Shown here: in pieces, positions 7,681-15,988 of the stretch | Position numbering within the stretch: position 1 is the stretch's first letter | Layout of the letters: each line of letters opens with the position of its first letter | Source: Spirochaeta africana DSM 8902 | Lineage (GTDB): Bacteria; Spirochaetota; Spirochaetia; DSM-27196; DSM-8902 | Reading direction: 5' to 3' | NCBI RefSeq assembly: GCF_000242595.2 | Contig: NC_017098.1 | Span: forward strand, 744,001-808,000 | DNA: 64,000 nucleotides | Made by a program: the position numbers and the translations under genes | The notes under the pieces: model-generated | Seen by the model: only the letters and a program-made list of their open reading frames with translations | The model's database searches: none | What the model was told of the DNA's origin: nothing

Positions 7681-8892
7681 ATGTCGAAAGTACTGATTGT
7701 CGGGGCCGGCGGGGTCGGCCAGGTAGTGGCGCACAAGTGTGCCCAGGTAGCTGATGTATTCTCGGAGATCGTGCTGGCCAGTCGCACCGAGAGCAAGTGC
7801 CAGGCTATCCTGCAGCAGATCACCGAGCTGGCAGCCGCCGACAGTGCTCGGACCCTGCCGAAGATGTCGACAGCCCAGGTTGATGCAGACGATGTTGCCC
7901 GGATGACCGCGCTAATCCAGCGGGAGAAGCCGGATCTGGTGCTGAATGTGGCGCTGCCGTATCAGGATCTGCCAATCATGGATGCCTGTCTGGCCACCGG
8001 GGTAGACTACCTCGATACCGCCAACTACGAACCGCCGGAAGAGGCCCGTTTTTCCTACACCTGGCAGTGGGAGTACCAACAGCGGTTTCGCGATGCCGGT
8101 ATTATGGCCCTGCTGGGCAGCGGCTTCGATCCCGGGGTGACCAATGTCTTTACTGCCTGGGCAATGAAACACCATTTCGACGAGATCGACACCCTGGATA
8201 TCATTGACTGCAATGCTGGTGATCATGGCATGCCGTTTGCCACCAACTTCAATCCCGAAATCAACATCCGTGAGGTAACCGCCAGGGGCCGGTACTATCA
8301 GGATGGCGAGTGGGTCGAGACCGAACCCCTGAGCGAGAGCCGCAGCTACGACTTTCCCGACGGAATCGGCTCGCGCAAGATCTACCTGATGTTCCACGAA
8401 GAGCTGGAGTCGCTGGTAAAGCATTTTCCCAGCATCAAAAAGGCCCGTTTCTGGATGACCTTCTCCGATAACTATCTGAAGCACCTGGAGGTGCTGCAGA
8501 ATGTCGGTATGACCCGCATTGACCCGGTCGAGTATCAGGGACAGCAGGTGATCCCGCTGCAGTTTCTCAAGGCGGTCCTGCCGGATCCCGCCTCGCTTGG
8601 TCCGTTGACCAAGGGCCGTACCTGCATCGGCTGCCACATTACCGGTACCAAGGACGGCAAGCCTCGGGAGTATTATATCTACAATATCTGCTCGCACGAA
8701 GCCGCCTACCAGGAGGTCCGTTCGCAGGCCATCAGCTATACCACCGGGGTGCCGGCCATGATCGGCGCCAAAATGATGCTCACTGGCGCCTGGAAAGGGC
8801 AGGGGGTATTCAATATGGAAGAGTTTGATCCGGATCCCTTTATGGAAGCATTGAACCAGCACGGGCTGCCATGGCACGAGAAATTCCTGTAG
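7681..8892 (+). CDS. Carboxynorspermidine (carboxyspermidine) synthase
   Basis: A saccharopine-dehydrogenase-fold enzyme of 403 residues. The N-terminal Rossmann motif is VLIVGAGGVGQVVAHKC. Family members condense putrescine or diaminopropane with aspartate semialdehyde using NADPH to give carboxyspermidine or carboxynorspermidine. The ATG at 7681 follows GGAGAG at good spacing; an upstream ATG at 7648 lacks one. It sits between speA and the matching decarboxylase and overlaps the latter by 22 nt. This makes the alternative saccharopine (lysine) function very unlikely. Confidence 0.9.
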   Translation: MSKVLIVGAGGVGQVVAHKCAQVADVFSEIVLASRTESKCQAILQQITELAAADSARTLPKMSTAQVDADDVARMTALIQREKPDLVLNVALPYQDLPIMDACLATGVDYLDTANYEPPEEARFSYTWQWEYQQRFRDAGIMALLGSGFDPGVTNVFTAWAMKHHFDEIDTLDIIDCNAGDHGMPFATNFNPEINIREVTARGRYYQDGEWVETEPLSESRSYDFPDGIGSRKIYLMFHEELESLVKHFPSIKKARFWMTFSDNYLKHLEVLQNVGMTRIDPVEYQGQQVIPLQFLKAVLPDPASLGPLTKGRTCIGCHITGTKDGKPREYYIYNICSHEAAYQEVRSQAISYTTGVPAMIGAKMMLTGAWKGQGVFNMEEFDPDPFMEALNQHGLPWHEKFL

Positions 8893-10244
8893 GCGCTGCC
8901 GCCGATGGCCATACCCCGGGACAGCATACCGCTCCCGGGGGGCTGCCGGTGGACACCGATCCTGCCCGCTTCCCGTCACCCTGCTTTGTCGTAGACCAGG
9001 CTGCGCTCGAGCGCAACCTGCAGATCCTGTCCCGGGTCCAACAGGACAGCGGGGCAACGATTTTGCTGGCCCTGAAGGCCTTTGCCCTGCATGCCCTGTT
9101 TCCGCAGATGCGTCGCCATCTTGGCGGGGTCTGCGCCAGCGGGCCGCACGAGGCGCGCCTTGGGCGTGAGGAGTTCGGTCGGCAGGTCCACACCTTTGCC
9201 GCAGCCTACTCCCCGGAAGATCTCGAGGCGGTCCTGGAGCTGTCGGATCATGTGGTGTTCAATTCGCCTGGGCAGTGGATGCGGTTTCGCGATCGTGCCC
9301 TGGCGGCCGCGGCCCAGCGTGCCGGCGCTGCAAGTAGCGCCGGCGACGCCAGCAACAGCGCAGACGGCGCTGAATCCGGCTCTGCCGCCAACGCCAGCAC
9401 CAGCGCCGCCCCCCTCGCCAACGTCAGATCCGGCAATACCCGGCACCCGCTGCAGTTCGGCCTGCGCATCAACCCCGAACACTCCGAGGGCACCGTGCCG
9501 ATCTATGACCCCTGTGCCCCGTACTCCAGACTGGGGATAACCGAGGCCGAGCTGCGCGGCTGGCTGGCGGACGATCCCCGCGGACTGGAGGGGATTGGCG
9601 GGCTGCACATGCACACCCTCTGTGAACAGGGCGCCGATGCCCTGGAGCGGACGGTGGCGGTTCTGGAGCGTCGCTTTGGCGATATTCTCCGGCAGATGCA
9701 GTGGCTGAATCTGGGGGGCGGCCATCACATTACCAGGCCCGACTATGACCGCGATCGCCTGGTGCGCCTGATCAGACGACTGCGCACGGATTACGGGCTG
9801 GAGATCTTCCTGGAACCCGGCGAGGCAGCGGTAATCAATACCGGGGTGCTGATCTGCAGCGTGCTGGATGTTCTCCGCAATGACCGGAATCTGGCGATTC
9901 TTGATATCTCTGCCACCGCCCACATGCCGGATGTACTGGAGATGCCCTATCGTCCCGATATCCGGGGGGCGGTTGCACCGGATGCCCCCGAGGCTGCATA
10001 CAGCTGTCGACTGGGCGGTATGAGCTGCCTGGCCGGGGATGTTATCGGTGATTACGGCTTTCTCGCCCCGCTCAAACCCGGGGATCGACTGGTGTTCGAG
10101 GATATGAGCCATTACACCATGGTGAAAACCACCATGTTCAACGGGGTGCAGCATCCTGCAATCGCACTCTATCATCCGGAAAACGACTCGATATCGGTTG
10201 TTCGCCGCTTTGGCTATCGGGATTTTCGCGATCGTCTTTCGTGA
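8871..10244 (+). CDS. nspC: Carboxynorspermidine decarboxylase with low-complexity insert
   Basis: A fold-III PLP decarboxylase making spermidine or norspermidine from the carboxy-precursor. Visible motifs are cofactor lysine K69 in LALKAFALH, LNLGGGHHIT, EPGEAAVINTG and SVLDV. It is 457 residues long, against about 365-400 usual. The excess comes from an N-terminal extension of about 32 residues and an Ala/Ser/Gly/Asn-rich insert at about residues 143-190, between FRDRAL and HPLQFGLRINPEHSE. The ATG lies inside the synthase gene (22-nt overlap). Starts further inside the gene would still leave the core intact, so the extension may be shorter. Confidence 0.9.
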   Translation: MAREIPVGAAADGHTPGQHTAPGGLPVDTDPARFPSPCFVVDQAALERNLQILSRVQQDSGATILLALKAFALHALFPQMRRHLGGVCASGPHEARLGREEFGRQVHTFAAAYSPEDLEAVLELSDHVVFNSPGQWMRFRDRALAAAAQRAGAASSAGDASNSADGAESGSAANASTSAAPLANVRSGNTRHPLQFGLRINPEHSEGTVPIYDPCAPYSRLGITEAELRGWLADDPRGLEGIGGLHMHTLCEQGADALERTVAVLERRFGDILRQMQWLNLGGGHHITRPDYDRDRLVRLIRRLRTDYGLEIFLEPGEAAVINTGVLICSVLDVLRNDRNLAILDISATAHMPDVLEMPYRPDIRGAVAPDAPEAAYSCRLGGMSCLAGDVIGDYGFLAPLKPGDRLVFEDMSHYTMVKTTMFNGVQHPAIALYHPENDSISVVRRFGYRDFRDRLS

Positions 10245-10312
10245 CCCGCTGGGTTTCCCTGTTTTTCATCTGGACGCGTAGTATATTCTTTCCCAGGATG
10301 AGGGAGAACACC

Positions 10313-10786
10313 ATGAACAGAACCCTGACAATGCTGCTGATTGCCCTGGCAGGCAGCAGCCTTTCTATATATGCACAGGTGCCGGAGCCGCATGAGGCTG
10401 CGCGCACCTATCGCCTCGAGGCCGGGTTCAATCCCGACCCGCTCACCATGGAGTATACTGCCGGCGGCAGCATCGCCTCGCAGGTGCCAGGTCTGGGAGA
10501 TTTCGGCTACATAACCGAATTGCCGCTGCTGATACTGGAGTATCATAGCGACGGAATGTTCCCGTTGCATATTTATCTGCACGGGGATGAGCAGAGCTCG
10601 ATCATCATGTACGATCCTGCCGGTCGGTGGTACGCGTCCGGGCCACTATACGGACAGAATCCGGGTATTCTGCTGGATGAGCCGCTTTCGGGTGAATATC
10701 TGTTGTGGTTTGGCAGCTACCGTCGCGCCGCCGATCTTGCGGTGACCCTGTTCATTTCGGAATTTCGTACCCCGCGGTACGAATAG
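10313..10786 (+). CDS. Secreted protein of unknown function
   Basis: 157 residues with a clear Sec signal peptide (MNRTLTMLLIALAGSSLSIYAQ). The mature part is beta-rich and ends LAVTLFISEFRTPRYE, loosely like pre-peptidase C-terminal-type beta domains. The start at 10313 is chosen for the signal peptide and AGGGAGA upstream; a longer frame from 10241 gives an unlikely N-terminus. It follows the polyamine genes by 68 nt but has no evident link to them. I do not recognise the family. Confidence 0.7.
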   Translation: MNRTLTMLLIALAGSSLSIYAQVPEPHEAARTYRLEAGFNPDPLTMEYTAGGSIASQVPGLGDFGYITELPLLILEYHSDGMFPLHIYLHGDEQSSIIMYDPAGRWYASGPLYGQNPGILLDEPLSGEYLLWFGSYRRAADLAVTLFISEFRTPRYE

Positions 10787-10819
10787 CTCGCTCAGGCTGG
10801 ATTGCGTGGCCGGGTCAGA

Positions 10820-10848
10820 TTGAAATCAAGGTCATATACCGATACACT
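10820..10848 (+). promoter_or_regulatory. Candidate promoter before the TPR-like lipoprotein gene
   Basis: TTGAAA (10820-10825), 17 bp, TACACT (10843-10848). It predicts a transcript starting near 10855 with a leader of about 100 nt. Confidence 0.45.
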
Positions 10849-10860
10849 ATAGGACAGCCT

Positions 10861-10947
10861 ATGGTACCATTTTATCGCTCTGCGCCGGCACTCAGTTATC
10901 ATCCCGATCCGTTTTCGCAACCCTCTGCGACTACGGAATATCTGTAA
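10861..10947 (+). CDS. Possible 28-residue leader peptide ORF
   Basis: ATG at 10861 opens a 28-codon frame ending TAA at 10947, 11 nt before the next gene. It begins about 6 nt after the predicted transcription start and has no Shine-Dalgarno sequence. The peptide is Pro/Ser/Tyr-rich with no obvious regulatory codon run. It is listed because it fills most of an otherwise unexplained leader; it may be chance. Confidence 0.22.
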   Translation: MVPFYRSAPALSYHPDPFSQPSATTEYL

Positions 10948-10958
10948 GGCGGCCCTGC

Positions 10959-12446
10959 ATGACCCGTGTCGGCAGCCGCCTTATCGTACTACTTGTCAGT
11001 CTTGCCGTTTTCTCCGGTTGCGCAACCCAGGTCGAGATCCAGCGCCCTGCCGAGCAGCGTGGTTGGGATGATTCGGTGAATGCCGCACTGGAGGATGCCC
11101 ACCAGCAGCTGCAGCAGGCGCGCGACCCCGGATTGCAGGTACAGCAGGCATTACAGCTTGCCGACGCCTATATTGCCATGGGGGCAGAGTCCGAGGCATC
11201 GCATTATGCCCAGTTTGCCAACCGGATCATCGTACAGCACGAACTGCCCCTGTACGATCAAACCCTCGATCTGATCCGCGTTCTCTACGCGCTGGGACAG
11301 GAGCAGACTGCCGATCGTCGGCTGCAGGAGATGCTGGACCGCCTTACCCTCAGTGGCGATGAGCCGCTGCAGGGCGAGTACCTGGTACTGCTGCTGGAGC
11401 TGGTGTTCCAGCTGGAAGAGCCGAGCGCAGACCTCTTTCGCCGGGTAACCGACCGTGTGCTGTTCATCGGAGACGCCCAGATTCGCAGCAGCGTGCTGCG
11501 GGAAACCATCAGATTGATGTGGCAGGCTTCCTTTAGCGGCGATGTGACCGGCATTGTCCAGCATGCGATTGCTGCCACCTCCGGTATCGAGGATCGGGTT
11601 GCGCAGGCTGCGGGCTATCTGCACCTGTCAGGGCTGATCCATGCGCTGGGGCGACAGATAACCGGTGTGGATGCCCAGGAGCTTGCCCAGCGCGGGATGC
11701 GTATCTGGCGGCAGGCTGATCTGTGGTCGATTGAGCGTGACAGCGCCGCTATGGCAGTGCGCGGCAGCATGCTGTCTGGTAACACTGCCGTCCTGGAGGA
11801 AATCCTGAATGGTATCCCCGGCAATCAGGCACGGGTGGAAATCCTGGTTACGCAGGCCTACTGGCTGGCTGCACAGGGACTGCGCGATCCCGCTGCGGTT
11901 GCGCTGGAGTATGCCGGCCGCTATGTCGGCGCGGTAGATTCGCCTGAGCTTCGTGCTGCCGGGATGGCAGGGATTGCTCTGGGGCAGCAGCTGATTGGCG
12001 ACCCCGACGCCGCCGCTGCCGGGCTGCGCTCGGCAGCCGATACCGCCGTCCGCTACTGGAACACCAATCCGGAGGCCGCGTATGCAGCCGCTCGCGTACT
12101 GGCAGAGCGAGGCGAGCCGGATGCCGTGCTTGGTATCGCCGGTGATCAGCGGGATCCGCTGAACCAGGCTGCCGTCTATCTGCGTCTGTACGCAGAGATG
12201 GGCGAGACCGGTCTGTCAAGGATTGATGGGCTGATTCTGCGTGAACTGCCGTTCGTGCTGCGACGGATCGGCTGGTCACGCTCGAATCAGCTGCCGGAAC
12301 TGGTAGCGCAGGTGGTTGTCCGGGCGGCAGAACGCGGGGATACCGCCTTGCTGGCGGAGCTGCGTGCGATCCGGCCGCCGCAGGAGCTCCAGGTGATGAT
12401 CGAGGCCCGGTATGCCCAGGCGCTGCTGATACGGCTCGAGCAGTAA
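10959..12446 (+). CDS. Large helical lipoprotein of unknown function
   Basis: 495 residues. A lipoprotein signal (LVSLAVFSGC, cysteine 21) anchors it in the envelope. The rest is almost entirely alpha-helical, with alternating small residues and repeated patterns such as ADAYIAMGAESEASHYA and AARVLAERGEPDAVLGIAGD that suggest TPR- or HEAT-like solenoid repeats. AAGGCGG precedes the ATG. Its neighbours give no functional clue. It probably acts as a scaffold or binding protein; the family is not recognised. Confidence 0.75.
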   Translation: MTRVGSRLIVLLVSLAVFSGCATQVEIQRPAEQRGWDDSVNAALEDAHQQLQQARDPGLQVQQALQLADAYIAMGAESEASHYAQFANRIIVQHELPLYDQTLDLIRVLYALGQEQTADRRLQEMLDRLTLSGDEPLQGEYLVLLLELVFQLEEPSADLFRRVTDRVLFIGDAQIRSSVLRETIRLMWQASFSGDVTGIVQHAIAATSGIEDRVAQAAGYLHLSGLIHALGRQITGVDAQELAQRGMRIWRQADLWSIERDSAAMAVRGSMLSGNTAVLEEILNGIPGNQARVEILVTQAYWLAAQGLRDPAAVALEYAGRYVGAVDSPELRAAGMAGIALGQQLIGDPDAAAAGLRSAADTAVRYWNTNPEAAYAAARVLAERGEPDAVLGIAGDQRDPLNQAAVYLRLYAEMGETGLSRIDGLILRELPFVLRRIGWSRSNQLPELVAQVVVRAAERGDTALLAELRAIRPPQELQVMIEARYAQALLIRLEQ

Positions 12447-12484
12447 TCTGTGGGCAGTGGCCTGACACAGGCATGAACAGTGAC

Positions 12485-13180
12485 CTATACGGAGCTGCGC
12501 CCGATAATCGTTCCATGAAACTCGCGACTTCTCAACAGCCTTTCCAGATTGGGCAGGTCTCGTCCGCCGGCGGCGATCACCTGCAGATTCAGCTCGCTGG
12601 CTTTGCGGGTGGCAATCGGATCAAAGGGGGTGTTTTTTCCCGGGGTCCAGGTGGTGCCGACCAGCTCGCGGAATTTGTCCCAGTCGATGGTGTCCAGAGG
12701 AACTGCATCGGGATCCTGGCGTGGATCAGCAGAGTATACCTTGTCGATGTTTGAAAGATTGACGATGCGGGATGCACCAAAGCGTTCGGCCAGCATGACG
12801 GCGTCGAAATCTGTGCTGAAGCCCGGTTTCCAGCCGGCCGCAACCAGCACCCGCCCGCTGAAATCAAACTCTGCGGTAGGGTCGGTGACAACCGGGGTGG
12901 CGCATTCGGCAGCGAACAGGCTGCGTACCAGCTCAGCATTCAATCGGGTGGCCATGATCCCGATCCAGTCCTGGTCCTCGCTGCTGCCGGCGCCCATCAG
13001 TTCACGATATGCATGCTGATAGCGTCGTGCCGGTCCGCCGCCGCCGATAATCAGGATCACCTTGCGTTCGGGCGACTCAGTCAGAAACTCACGCAGCACG
13101 GCCGCAAATGCACGCAGATAGGGTATGTCGATATCGTCCGGTGCTACGATACTGCCGCCCAGGGAAATAATGGTGATCAT
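12485..13180 (-). CDS. pyrH: UMP kinase, archaeal-type (amino-acid kinase family)
   Basis: 231 residues, phosphorylating UMP to UDP. The start (MITIISLGGSIVAP) follows GGAGG, so the longer frame to 13273 is rejected. Motifs are ISLGGSIV (nucleotide binding), IIGGGGPARRY, ATRLNAELV, the UMP-side AAGWKPGFSTDFDAVMLAE and NLSNIDKVYSADPR. The short length and these motif forms resemble archaeal PyrH more than the usual bacterial enzyme, which is about 240 residues and starts differently. It is alone on the minus strand, convergent with the lipoprotein gene and divergent from the next. A related aspartokinase-fold enzyme is the main alternative. Confidence 0.72.
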   Translation of the reverse strand: MITIISLGGSIVAPDDIDIPYLRAFAAVLREFLTESPERKVILIIGGGGPARRYQHAYRELMGAGSSEDQDWIGIMATRLNAELVRSLFAAECATPVVTDPTAEFDFSGRVLVAAGWKPGFSTDFDAVMLAERFGASRIVNLSNIDKVYSADPRQDPDAVPLDTIDWDKFRELVGTTWTPGKNTPFDPIATRKASELNLQVIAAGGRDLPNLERLLRSREFHGTIIGRSSV

Positions 13181-13254
13181 ATGGCCTCCGATCGCTTGGA
13201 TAAAATTGTCACACCTGCCGATTATAGGTAGATTTGACCTGAGAGGAAAGTGCC

Positions 13255-14013
13255 GTGAGCAATGACATATCACAACTGTTACAGGAATGGCCGTATGATC
13301 CTCAAGATCCGATCCGGATTATTCCGGCACAGGATGGTCGGTCTGTGCTTCAGGTGCGGCTCCCCCTGGGGATCGAGCAGTATGAACTGGACGGTCGCCC
13401 GGACGGGAAACGGATTCTGGCGCACGACACCGTGCTGGAGATGCTGCATCATCGTCTGCAGCAGCATATTGTCGAGAATGCTGCCGATGCCGGATTTGTT
13501 CTGGACGAAGATGATGCCCAGCGCCTGCAGGCCGAGGCTATCCTGTTCTACTATCGCTATCTCATGCTGTTCCAGGTGTCCGAATATGAGCGCGTCGAGC
13601 GGGATACCGACCATAACCTGCAGGTCTGCGATCTGTTCGAGCGCTACGGGGATGATCCCGACACACGCAATGCTGTCCTGCAGTTCAAGCCGTATATCCT
13701 CAGGATGCATGCCATGGCCCGGATTATGCAGTGCATGCAGGGAAACCAGGATGAACAGGCCCGCGCGATTGTAGAGGAAACCATTGCCACGATCGAGTCC
13801 ATGGAGGAGATCGACACCCCGGCATTTCAGTTCGAACGGCTGCGGTCGCTCAAATACCTGTATACGGTTCGCAAGCAGATTTCCGAGGCGGTGCTTCCGG
13901 TGAATCCGGAGCAGCGGCTGCAGCGGGAGCTTTCCCAGGCTGTCGCCGAGGAAAATTATGAGCGCGCAGCCGAGATCCGGGACCGGCTGCGAAATCTCGG
14001 ACGGGATGTCTGA
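13255..14013 (+). CDS. UvrB/UvrC-motif protein
   Basis: 252 residues from a GTG start preceded by GAGAGGAAA. Only the C-terminus is recognisable: LQRELSQAVAEENYERAAEIRDRLRNL (about residues 221-247) is a UVR motif, the helical hairpin by which UvrB and UvrC, and McsA/ClpC adaptors, contact partners. The rest is helical and rich in charged residues and methionine, without a catalytic motif. A regulatory or adaptor role is plausible. No other uvr or clp gene is near. Confidence 0.7.
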   Translation: MSNDISQLLQEWPYDPQDPIRIIPAQDGRSVLQVRLPLGIEQYELDGRPDGKRILAHDTVLEMLHHRLQQHIVENAADAGFVLDEDDAQRLQAEAILFYYRYLMLFQVSEYERVERDTDHNLQVCDLFERYGDDPDTRNAVLQFKPYILRMHAMARIMQCMQGNQDEQARAIVEETIATIESMEEIDTPAFQFERLRSLKYLYTVRKQISEAVLPVNPEQRLQRELSQAVAEENYERAAEIRDRLRNLGRDV

Positions 14014-14061
14014 CACCCCCGGCGCGCCCCCTGCAGCCACCCGCCGCAAAGCAACACCTGC

Positions 14062-14091
14062 ACCCTGCGGCCATCCGCCGCACCGCAGGGT
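14062..14091 (+). terminator. Stem-loop, possible terminator
   Basis: Perfect 9-bp arms ACCCTGCGG and CCGCAGGGT around a 12-nt loop, between the UVR-motif gene and the LolA-like gene. Only a short, imperfect T stretch follows, so termination may be weak. Confidence 0.4.
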
Positions 14092-14095
14092 AATC

Positions 14096-14124
14096 TTGAC
14101 AAATCACGCGAACTCTTTGAATAT
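14096..14124 (+). promoter_or_regulatory. Candidate promoter of the LolA-like gene
   Basis: A perfect TTGACA (14096-14101), 17 bp, then GAATAT (14119-14124), a weak -10. The predicted start of transcription is about 7-10 nt before the likely start codon. Confidence 0.35.
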
Positions 14125-14140
14125 GAGCGGTACTATTATG

Positions 14141-14842
14141 ATGAAAAGAAATTATTCCCATATCAAGGCTTGTGTGTGTGTGGTGCTGCTGCTGTTTATG
14201 GTCGGTACCGCGGTTGCCCAGGAAAACATCGTTACTGCCGCCGAGTTCTTCCGCCAGGTCGGTACCCGGTACGAGGACATCGATGACTACACTGCCGCTA
14301 TCTCGATGCGGCGGGGTGATACCGTTATGTCGGGCGATATGTACTACCGACATCCGAATCTGCTGCGGATCAACTTTCGTCGTCCCGAGGAGCAGGTGCT
14401 GGTTACCGATGGCTCGACCCTCACGCTGTATATTCCTGCCCTGGATGTTACCATGCAGCAATCCCTCAGTGGACGTCAGCAGGACGAAGAGATTACCGCG
14501 CTGGCAACCCGCGAAGGTCTGGGGCTGTTGCGCCGACTCTACAGTGTCAGCTACCTGGAGGGGCCAACACCGGTTCCGCTGGAGGAAGGTTCAAACGAGA
14601 TGGTGACCAAGCTCCGACTTACCTGGCGCAGCCCTTCCGAAGGATTTCGAGAGATTATTGTGTCGGTTGGTTCAGACATGATGATCCGGCGCATGGTTGG
14701 TACCACCGTGAGCTATGACGAGGTGCGCCTCGATTTTACCGAGATACAGGTTAACCAGAATCTGACCGCTGAGCAGTTCGAGTATCGATCCCCGCCGTCT
14801 GCCAACCGGTTTCACAACTTTCTGTTCGGCGCGGAAAATTAA
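14141..14842 (+). CDS. LolA-like outer-membrane lipoprotein carrier
   Basis: 233 residues with a Sec signal peptide (KACVCVVLLLFMVGTAVAQ). The mature part has the LolA/LppX-like sequence pattern: short beta-strands such as MYYRHPNLLRINFRRPEEQVLV, TDGSTLTLYIP and a long C-terminal strand region. LolA carries lipoproteins through the periplasm to the outer membrane, which fits the many lipoproteins encoded here. The start is uncertain: ATG at 14138 and 14141 are adjacent and neither has a strong ribosome site. It is followed 27 nt later by the RodZ-like gene. Confidence 0.72.
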   Translation: MKRNYSHIKACVCVVLLLFMVGTAVAQENIVTAAEFFRQVGTRYEDIDDYTAAISMRRGDTVMSGDMYYRHPNLLRINFRRPEEQVLVTDGSTLTLYIPALDVTMQQSLSGRQQDEEITALATREGLGLLRRLYSVSYLEGPTPVPLEEGSNEMVTKLRLTWRSPSEGFREIIVSVGSDMMIRRMVGTTVSYDEVRLDFTEIQVNQNLTAEQFEYRSPPSANRFHNFLFGAEN

Positions 14843-14869
14843 AAACTGAGAGAACGCAAGGAGACCTGG

Positions 14870-15973
14870 ATGGAATCAATCGGGGAGAAACTGATTAAAG
14901 CTCGAGAGCTTAAGGGCTACAGCCTGGAACAGGTGGCGCGGGATACCCATATATCGCAGCGTTATATTCAGGCATTAGAACAGGAAGCTTTCGAGCTGTT
15001 CCCCGGAGAGACCTATCTGCTGGGATTTATTCGCAAGTACGCCGATTTTCTGGGGATGGATCCCCAGGAAATGGTGAATCTTTACAAGAATCAACAACTG
15101 CAGGAGCAGCCGGCACCTATTCAGGAGCTGCTGCACCCAACGCCGCGCGTGACCGGCAGGATGGTTGGCATCGCCGCCGGGGTGCTGGGTGTCGGGGCTG
15201 TTGCACTGGTGATCGGTTTGTTCGCCAGTGGAATCTGGCAGCTTCCCGAGCGGGAAACCCCTGTTGCCGAACCGACTCGGAATGGACAGATGGTGCACCT
15301 TACCCAGAACTTTCTGGAGCAGCGGTTTTTTACCGGGGATGCCGTCTCGGTGCCGGTTGAAGGTGTCTCGCGGGTGATCGAGATTGTCGAGGTGGGCGAC
15401 GCTGTTGTGCTGGAAACCGCCGGGCTGCGCGAAACGGTTGCCTTTGGCGATGAAGTGCTGCTTGACCTGACCGCCGATGATCTGCTGGATGTGCGCGTCC
15501 GTGTCGTAGACGACCTGCCGGGCTCCGATCGCAGTGCGGTACTCCGGATTGATCGCAGTCTGGAAGGTCCCGAACGTCTGGCTGTACGCCCTGGCAGCGA
15601 ACCAGCCGCCCAGACCGGGCCGATCGGGGCAACCAGCGTCGCAGCCCGTGAACGGGAAACCCTGGTACTCCAGGAGCCCGAAACGGTGCAGCCGATCCGC
15701 CTGCAGGTAACCGCCCGTGATGTTCCGGTGCTTGCCCGTCTGCAAACCCCGGATGACCAGCAGCAGCTGCTGCTTCAGCCCGGCGACAGCCTGTCGGGCG
15801 AGCACAGTACCTGGATGCAGCTGTCGCTTGGCAATGCCGGGGCAGCAGACATACTGCTGAATGACCAGCAGGTGGAGCTTGGTGAGCCTGGCGAGGTTCG
15901 CGTGGTGCGCTTTGCCTGGACAAATCAGTTTGGTCCCGGCAATCCCCGGCTTGAGCAGGTGCCGGTTTACTGA
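14870..15973 (+). CDS. RodZ-like membrane protein with N-terminal HTH
   Basis: 367 residues. Residues 1-70 are a helix-turn-helix domain of the RodZ type (IGEKLIKARELKGYSLEQVA, YLLGFIRKYADFLGMDPQEM). A membrane segment follows at about 98-125, then a long periplasmic part. Its end (LGNAGAADILLNDQQVELGEPG) matches the conserved C-terminal domain of RodZ proteins. RodZ links MreB to the elongation machinery and cell shape. AAGGAG precedes the ATG. The middle periplasmic stretch is longer than in enteric RodZ. Confidence 0.78.
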   Translation: MESIGEKLIKARELKGYSLEQVARDTHISQRYIQALEQEAFELFPGETYLLGFIRKYADFLGMDPQEMVNLYKNQQLQEQPAPIQELLHPTPRVTGRMVGIAAGVLGVGAVALVIGLFASGIWQLPERETPVAEPTRNGQMVHLTQNFLEQRFFTGDAVSVPVEGVSRVIEIVEVGDAVVLETAGLRETVAFGDEVLLDLTADDLLDVRVRVVDDLPGSDRSAVLRIDRSLEGPERLAVRPGSEPAAQTGPIGATSVAARERETLVLQEPETVQPIRLQVTARDVPVLARLQTPDDQQQLLLQPGDSLSGEHSTWMQLSLGNAGAADILLNDQQVELGEPGEVRVVRFAWTNQFGPGNPRLEQVPVY

Positions 15974-15988
15974 GTACACTGCGGAGCT

